A stretch of DNA of 61,763 bases. Source: Candidatus Poribacteria bacterium (GTDB lineage: Bacteria; Poribacteria; WGA-4E; WGA-3G). The stretch spans positions 1 to 61,763 of the forward strand of contig JAJECK010000076.1 of assembly GCA_022822085.1 (NCBI GenBank), given 5' to 3'. Each line of letters begins with the position of its first letter. Positions within the stretch are counted from its first letter, which is position 1. The notes beneath the pieces were generated by a model that had not been told where the DNA came from, did not search any database, and saw only the letters and a program-made list of their open reading frames with translations. Positions 57,327-61,763 of this stretch are shown in pieces. Both the position numbers and the translations under genes were made by a program.

Positions 57327-58136
57327 ATGCGAAACTTTATGATCTTCTTTGCGATAGTGTTAGGTCTGACAATGAGTTATCACATTAACTGTGTAGCTGA
57401 CAAATTGGGTGGATTAGTCGTCTATTTCGGTTTTGAAGATGGTGACGGTGAAACTGTTACAGATCTTTCTGGCAACGGACAGGAAGGGATGTTAGAGGGA
57501 GACACAAACTGGACCGATGGCAAATACGGTAAAGGGCTCAATTTCGGTGGAGAAAACGGGATTGTCAGGGTTTTTCATTCCCATCAATTTCTATTTACCG
57601 ATGGCATCACTATTTGTGCATGGATCCGCCCTACGTTAATCAAAGGTCCGGGAGAATGGCAACTTATTGCAGCCAAGGGTCCGGATGTTGAGGAATATTT
57701 TGAGGTGCTTCTTCATCCAGATGGATATATATGGATGGGTTGGAAGTTATCAAATCAACGGCAGGTTCCGAAAAAAAGTCCTATTAGAATAGTTAAAAAT
57801 AAATGGCAGCATATTGCCGTTTCATTTCAGAGTGGAGATTGGTGGACGGTATATCTTGATGGTGAGGTGTTAATTGATCATCCACGACAGAAAAGCAAAT
57901 TGCTACCTGTTGAATCCCACTTATTGCTCGGAACTGAAGAACCTTTCAATTTGAACCGCTACTATAACGGTGATATGGATGAGTTTGCTATCTACAACCG
58001 TGGGCTCACACAAAAAGAGGTGCAATTAGTTCAGAGAGGTATTGAGAGGTTGTTATCGGTTGACCCCGACGATAAATTGTCAACAACTTGGGGTAACCTA
58101 AAATGGAAATACAACATGCGTAGTGTGTCAAATTGA
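57327..58136 (+). CDS. LamG-domain exported protein 3
   Basis: 269 residues from the ATG at 57327 (SD CAGGAA); the longer upstream reading is repeat DNA. Signal peptide (FMIFFAIVLGLTMSYHINCV), then a LamG_3 domain: VYFGFEDGDGETVTDLSGNG, GKGLNFGGENG, ITICAWIRPT, WQHIAVSFQSGDWWTVYLDG and MDEFAIYNRGLTQKEV. It is a more distant relative of LamG proteins 1 and 2 but shares their tail motif near the C-terminus (VDPDDKLSTTWGNLK), here followed by about 11 extra residues. Probably envelope-associated; ligand unknown. Confidence 0.85.
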   Translation: MRNFMIFFAIVLGLTMSYHINCVADKLGGLVVYFGFEDGDGETVTDLSGNGQEGMLEGDTNWTDGKYGKGLNFGGENGIVRVFHSHQFLFTDGITICAWIRPTLIKGPGEWQLIAAKGPDVEEYFEVLLHPDGYIWMGWKLSNQRQVPKKSPIRIVKNKWQHIAVSFQSGDWWTVYLDGEVLIDHPRQKSKLLPVESHLLLGTEEPFNLNRYYNGDMDEFAIYNRGLTQKEVQLVQRGIERLLSVDPDDKLSTTWGNLKWKYNMRSVSN

Positions 58137-58222
58137 CAGACATTTTCTATATTTTCATCTCGGCATTAATTGCCATATTGACTTACTTCCCTAACTAAAC
58201 ACGCTTTTTTTCGCATAAATGT

Positions 58223-58238
58223 TGGCACAGATATTGCA
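58223..58238 (+). promoter_or_regulatory. Sigma-54 (-24/-12) promoter of dnaK
   Basis: TGGCAC-AGATA-TTGCA is a full match to the sigma-54 core, with GG at 58224-58225 and GC at 58236-58237 (12-bp spacing). The start would be near 58249, about 47 nt before the dnaK ATG. No CIRCE operator is seen, so sigma-54 control may replace HrcA control. Confidence 0.8.
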
Positions 58239-58295
58239 CTTATTTTTTAGCAAATTATTCGAACTATAATATTTATTATACTGATGGAGACAAAT

Positions 58296-60218
58296 ATGAG
58301 TAAAGTAATTGGAATTGATTTAGGCACAACAAATTCATGTGTTGCTGTTTTAGAAGGCGGTGATGCAAAGGTAATTGAAAACGCGGAAGGTAATCGGACG
58401 ACTCCTTCAATTGTCGGTTTTACGAAAGAGGGTGAGCGTCCAGTTGGGCAAGTAGCTAAAAGACAAGCCATCACGAACCCGGAAAATACAATTTTTTCTA
58501 TAAAACGGTTCATGGGACGCAAATATAATGAACTTGGGGACGATGCTTCCCGTGTGCCTTATGAATTAAAAAGTGATAAAGATGGTGATGTTGCTGTCAA
58601 CATTGAGGGCAAAGAGTATTCTCCCCCCGAAATATCAGCAATGGTTTTGCGGAAGATGAAAGAAACCGCTGAGGCATATCTTGGAGAAGAGGTTACACAA
58701 GCAGTTATTACTGTACCTGCTTACTTCAATGATTCCCAACGTCAGGCGACAGCAGATGCGGGTAAGATCGCGGGCTTGGAAGTTTTGCGGATTATCAACG
58801 AACCGACCGCTGCTTCACTCGCTTACGGTTTGGAGAATAAAGGTGATAAGAAAATCGCTGTCTACGATCTCGGGGGTGGCACGTTTGACATCTCTATTTT
58901 GGAAATCGGTGATGGTGTCTTTGAGGTGAAAAGTACGAACGGAGATACACATCTCGGTGGTGATGATTTTGACCAAGCTATAATTGATTGGATGGCTCAG
59001 GAATTTCTCAGTAGTCAAGGTTTTGACCTTCGCACGGATCTGATGGCACTCCAACGTCTGAAAGAGGCAGCAGAAACGGCAAAGTGTGAACTTTCCACCA
59101 CTCCACAGACAGATATTAATCTGCCGTTTATTACAAGCGATGCAAGTGGTCCTAAGCACCTCAATCTAACCCTTACACGTGCGAAACTTGAGCAAATTAC
59201 CGATGAGTTAGTTCAACGTTCTCTCACCCCTTGCAAACAAGCACTTGCCGATGCGGAGATGCAACCGACCGATATTGATGAAGTTATTCTTGTCGGTGGA
59301 CAGACACGGATGCCGAAAGTGCAAGAGGCAGTGGAGCAACTATTCGGTAAAGAACCGCATAAAGGTGTTAACCCTGATGAGGTCGTAGCAATAGGTGCAG
59401 CAATTCAAGGGGGTGTGCTTTCCGGTGACGAGGAAGTTAAAGATATTCTTCTATTAGATGTAACCCCGCTCTCCCTCGGAATTGAAACACTTGGTGGGAT
59501 ATTCACACGGTTAATTGAAAAGAATACTACGATTCCGACAAAGAAATCTGAAAAGTTCACGACCGCAGAAGACAACCAGACTTCAGTTGATGTGCATGTC
59601 TTACAAGGTGAACGGGAACAGGCTGTATATAACAAAACAATTGGACGGTTCCGACTGAGCGATATTCCTCCCGCACGAAGAGGTATGCCACAGATTGATG
59701 TTACTTTTGATATAGATGCGAATGGTATTCTCAATGTGTCTGCTAAGGATACGGCAACGGGTAAGGAACAGAAGATTACGATCACTGCTTCATCTGGTTT
59801 AAGCGATGAAGAAATCGATCAGATGGTAAAAGATGCTGAGACACATGCTGAAGAAGATAAACAGAAGCGGGAAGAAGTTGAGACACGCAACCGTGCTGAT
59901 TCTTTAGTGTATGAAACCGAGAAGAACCTGCAGGAATTTGGGGATAAGGTGGACGATGCGACTAAAGAAAAGGTCAACGCAGGTGTTGAACGTGTCAAGC
60001 AAGCCCTTGAAGCGAACAACAACGCGGAAATTAAATCTGCAACAGATGATTTGATGCAGATTTGGCATGAGGCATCAGCACAACTTTATCAACAGACTGC
60101 AGATGCGGAACCGGGTGCTCCTGAAGATGTCACATCTGAAGAAACTCCACCTGAGGATGTCGTAGATGCTGAATATGAAGTTGTTGACGAAGAGGAAGAG
60201 AAGAAGGCTGAAAAGTAG
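58296..60218 (+). CDS. dnaK: Chaperone DnaK (Hsp70)
   Basis: 640 residues from the ATG at 58296, preceded by GGAG; an ATG four codons earlier lacks the spacing. ATP-dependent chaperone that folds and protects proteins in the cytoplasm. Actin-like ATPase domain with [26 protein letters not shown] and [11 protein letters not shown]; linker [16 protein letters not shown]; substrate domain; acidic EEEEKKAEK tail typical of bacterial DnaK. Neither grpE nor dnaJ is adjacent. The upstream -24/-12 promoter is unusual for a heat-shock gene. A terminator-like hairpin overlaps the stop codon. Confidence 0.97.
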   Translation: MSKVIGIDLGTTNSCVAVLEGGDAKVIENAEGNRTTPSIVGFTKEGERPVGQVAKRQAITNPENTIFSIKRFMGRKYNELGDDASRVPYELKSDKDGDVAVNIEGKEYSPPEISAMVLRKMKETAEAYLGEEVTQAVITVPAYFNDSQRQATADAGKIAGLEVLRIINEPTAASLAYGLENKGDKKIAVYDLGGGTFDISILEIGDGVFEVKSTNGDTHLGGDDFDQAIIDWMAQEFLSSQGFDLRTDLMALQRLKEAAETAKCELSTTPQTDINLPFITSDASGPKHLNLTLTRAKLEQITDELVQRSLTPCKQALADAEMQPTDIDEVILVGGQTRMPKVQEAVEQLFGKEPHKGVNPDEVVAIGAAIQGGVLSGDEEVKDILLLDVTPLSLGIETLGGIFTRLIEKNTTIPTKKSEKFTTAEDNQTSVDVHVLQGEREQAVYNKTIGRFRLSDIPPARRGMPQIDVTFDIDANGILNVSAKDTATGKEQKITITASSGLSDEEIDQMVKDAETHAEEDKQKREEVETRNRADSLVYETEKNLQEFGDKVDDATKEKVNAGVERVKQALEANNNAEIKSATDDLMQIWHEASAQLYQQTADAEPGAPEDVTSEETPPEDVVDAEYEVVDEEEEKKAEK

Positions 60219-60242
60219 GTAACCCATTAACCGCCTACTTTT
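60211..60242 (+). terminator. Probable terminator after dnaK
   Basis: AAAAGTAGG (60211-60219) pairs with CCTACTTTT (60234-60242) around 14 nt and overlaps the dnaK stop codon. It has a short T-run, so it is a moderate candidate only. Confidence 0.5.
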
Positions 60243-60257
60243 ACAAGAGGTGTTATT

Positions 60258-60861
60258 ATGTCTTATAGTGAGTGGACCTTAGAAACCGCACAGAAAACGT
60301 TTCAACTTGATACGGTTCGGTCTTTAGGACTCTTCTCTGAAATAGAGCCAGTGCCCCCGAGTGAGTATCTCACGATGGGGTTAGCGAGAAAGGCATCATT
60401 AGCCACTGCTATCGGCACAGAGAAAGCAAGGTCAGAAATGATTGTTGCTGATGTGATCGTTGAACTCCTCGAACACTTTGATTACCGCATCAGTTTCTTT
60501 TCCGGCATTGAATTCAACGTTGATGCTGAAAAAGGTTTAAGTGGTGTGTGATTTTTTAGTGAGTCTGTCGCCCGAACAATTTTATTTGGAGGCACCTATC
60601 ATAGTCCTTGTTGAGGCAAAAAATCACGATTTAAAACTTGGGCTTGGACAGTGTGTTGCAGAGATGCTCGCTGTGCAACGTTTCAATGCTGATAGAGGTA
60701 ATGACATCCCTTGCATCTACGGTGCCTCTACAACAGGGGTAGATTGGATATTCCTCAAATTAGAGGAAAAATGTCTGCACATTGATATGACAATTTACCA
60801 AATCGCACAGTGTGACAGAATCCTCGGCATCCTTTCCAGTATGGTGGCACAAAAGGCGTGA
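60258..60861 (+). pseudogene. PD-(D/E)XK-like conserved protein, frameshifted
   Basis: Two overlapping frames form one protein of about 200 residues. The first (to 60551) starts MSYSEWTLETAQKTFQLDTV and ends FNVDAEKGLSGV; the second (from about 60541) continues CDFLVSLSPEQFYL, then the nuclease-type motif IIVLVEAKNHDLKLGLGQCV and CIYGASTTGVDWIFLKLE. The D..E-A-K pattern suggests a PD-(D/E)XK fold, and from memory intact relatives are common in cyanobacteria. The break is at GGTGTGTGAT: adding one GT restores S-G-V-C-D-F. It could be dinucleotide slippage, decay or an assembly error. Function unknown. It lies 39 bp after dnaK but beyond a probable terminator. Confidence 0.65.
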
Positions 60862-60949
60862 TATAGCGTTTGACTATATCTCTGTGGACAAGTTGTTGAT
60901 ACTAAATACGATGCTGTTGATGATGAATTGACACTTAAGGAATTTTGAA

Positions 60950-61504
60950 ATGAAAGGTAAAAGGAAAGATTGGTGTTCTGCCCATCAGAAAAAAGGTTGG
61001 TCCAGAGCCATACCATGTCTTTGTCCAACTTGTAAAAAAGACATTTTTTACTTTGAGTGTAGTTGTGGATCTAGGGTTTTCTTTGACAAGTTAGGACCGC
61101 CCTGGCCAGTTCACGACTGTGAGTATAGTCCGAAACCTGATAATGCACTTATCTACATTAAACAGGGAATGGAAAAGGTAAAACTTGATCAACACAGTGA
61201 TGCCATTGCCGATTTTGATATCGCTATAGTCTTTGATCCTAATAATGCACTTGCTTTCCACAATCGGGGTGTAGCAAAGGCAAAACTCCGTCAATACGAT
61301 GATGCAATTGCTGACTATGATACTGCTATACGACTCAAACCTAATAACGCGCTTGCCTACATGAATCGAGGAGCGGCAAAATATAATTCTGGTCAAACTT
61401 TAGAGGCGAAACAGGATTGGCAAACCGCATTGAAACTGGCATTGCGAACAGGCAATATAGAACTCAAAAGCAAAATTGAAAGTCATCTACGTTTGTACAA
61501 ATAG
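60950..61504 (+). CDS. Zinc-ribbon/TPR protein
   Basis: 184 residues. The N-terminal about 60 residues hold Cys/His pairs (WCSAH, CLCPTC, CSCGS, HDC) that could bind one or two zinc ions. Then come three TPR units (DAIADFDIAIVFDPNN, AFHNRGVAKAKLRQYDDAI, AYMNRGAAKYNSGQTLEA). No signal peptide is seen. It is probably a protein-protein adaptor; the partner is unknown and neighbours give no clue. Confidence 0.75.
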   Translation: MKGKRKDWCSAHQKKGWSRAIPCLCPTCKKDIFYFECSCGSRVFFDKLGPPWPVHDCEYSPKPDNALIYIKQGMEKVKLDQHSDAIADFDIAIVFDPNNALAFHNRGVAKAKLRQYDDAIADYDTAIRLKPNNALAYMNRGAAKYNSGQTLEAKQDWQTALKLALRTGNIELKSKIESHLRLYK

Positions 61505-61763
61505 CACACATTATAGTGGAATCTATAATTACTTGCACACATTTGTCCCGTCCACTTTCCAGTTTGCGCACACACTACTGCACAAACTGGAAGTTTATGC
61601 TACATTAAAGAGACTATAATATAATTACTATAGTTTGGACAGTTTAAACCCGTCAAGACTTTCAACAGGGAAGAAAATAGTTGTGTAAACACTTTTGCTT
61701 CTCATTTTCTGTTTGAAATCACAGCAATTTAGACTATATTTTTGAATAAAATCGTGAAAGAAC
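61505..61763. other. Terminal intergenic region
   Basis: No gene is seen. The motif TTATAGTGGAATCTATAATTA (about 61512-61532) recurs near 46811 and in a related form near 56887, so it is another dispersed repeat. Confidence 0.4.

Noticed and set aside
58137-58295. CIRCE operator before dnaK
   Set aside because: No TTAGCACTC..GAGTGCTAA inverted repeat is present.
60549-60551. Second selenocysteine TGA in the PD-(D/E)XK-like gene
   Set aside because: Reading through gives unrelated sequence and a stop; the conserved sequence continues in another frame, so it is a frameshift.

Overview
The window looks like chromosomal DNA from a member of Candidatus Poribacteria or a close relative. This is inference from content: several phytanoyl-CoA dioxygenase-like (PhyH) proteins, LamG proteins, a sulfatase and an Stf0-type sulfotransferase, ECF sigma factors with large C-terminal extensions, a giant LRR/cadherin surface protein ending in a FlgD-like sorting domain (NPFNPETWIPY), and intergenic DNA full of hairpin repeats. 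No marker gene settles the taxonomy. GTG and TTG starts with good Shine-Dalgarno (SD) sites are common.

Layout. 1-7330 (minus): rpoD, a truncated sigma paralogue, dnaG and mutS2, a macromolecular-synthesis/repair block. 7880-10155 (minus): a TolB-like propeller, a TPR membrane protein and tRNA-Gly(CCC). 10255-16241: peroxiredoxin, then two FtsX/MacB-type permeases and a MacA-like fusion protein with no ATPase gene. 16404-21932: MBL hydrolase, GNAT, DegT aminotransferase, TPR protein and transketolase. 22031-24140: a small unknown gene, a frameshifted retropepsin-like protease, a c-type cytochrome-like protein, and a redoxin interrupted by one in-frame TGA that looks like selenocysteine. 24252-37486: PhyH enzymes, Tm-1-like protein, an ECF sigma/sliding-clamp fusion broken by an 8-bp repeat, LamG proteins, a kinase-like phosphotransferase, Stf0 sulfotransferase, DUF6785-type membrane protein and sulfatase. 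37814-40792: an ECF sigma factor joined through one membrane segment to a BNR propeller. 42294-55106: a PAS histidine kinase, a sigma-54 activator and the giant surface protein. 56103-61504: PhyH, LamG, dnaK, a frameshifted PD-(D/E)XK-like gene and a zinc-ribbon/TPR protein.

How the parts connect. Near-consensus -24/-12 promoters lie upstream of both the giant surface protein and dnaK, and a sigma-54 activator with its kinase is encoded between them, so a local sigma-54 regulon is plausible. The two ECF fusion genes share an ECF-like promoter motif. Three LamG proteins and the TolB-like propeller share a C-terminal tail that may be a sorting or processing signal. Three genes (protease, clamp, PD-(D/E)XK) are broken by one small indel each, two of them in short tandem repeats; this could be phase variation, decay or assembly error. 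Most intergenic regions longer than 300 bp carry members of a few dispersed palindromic repeat families, some nested in each other.
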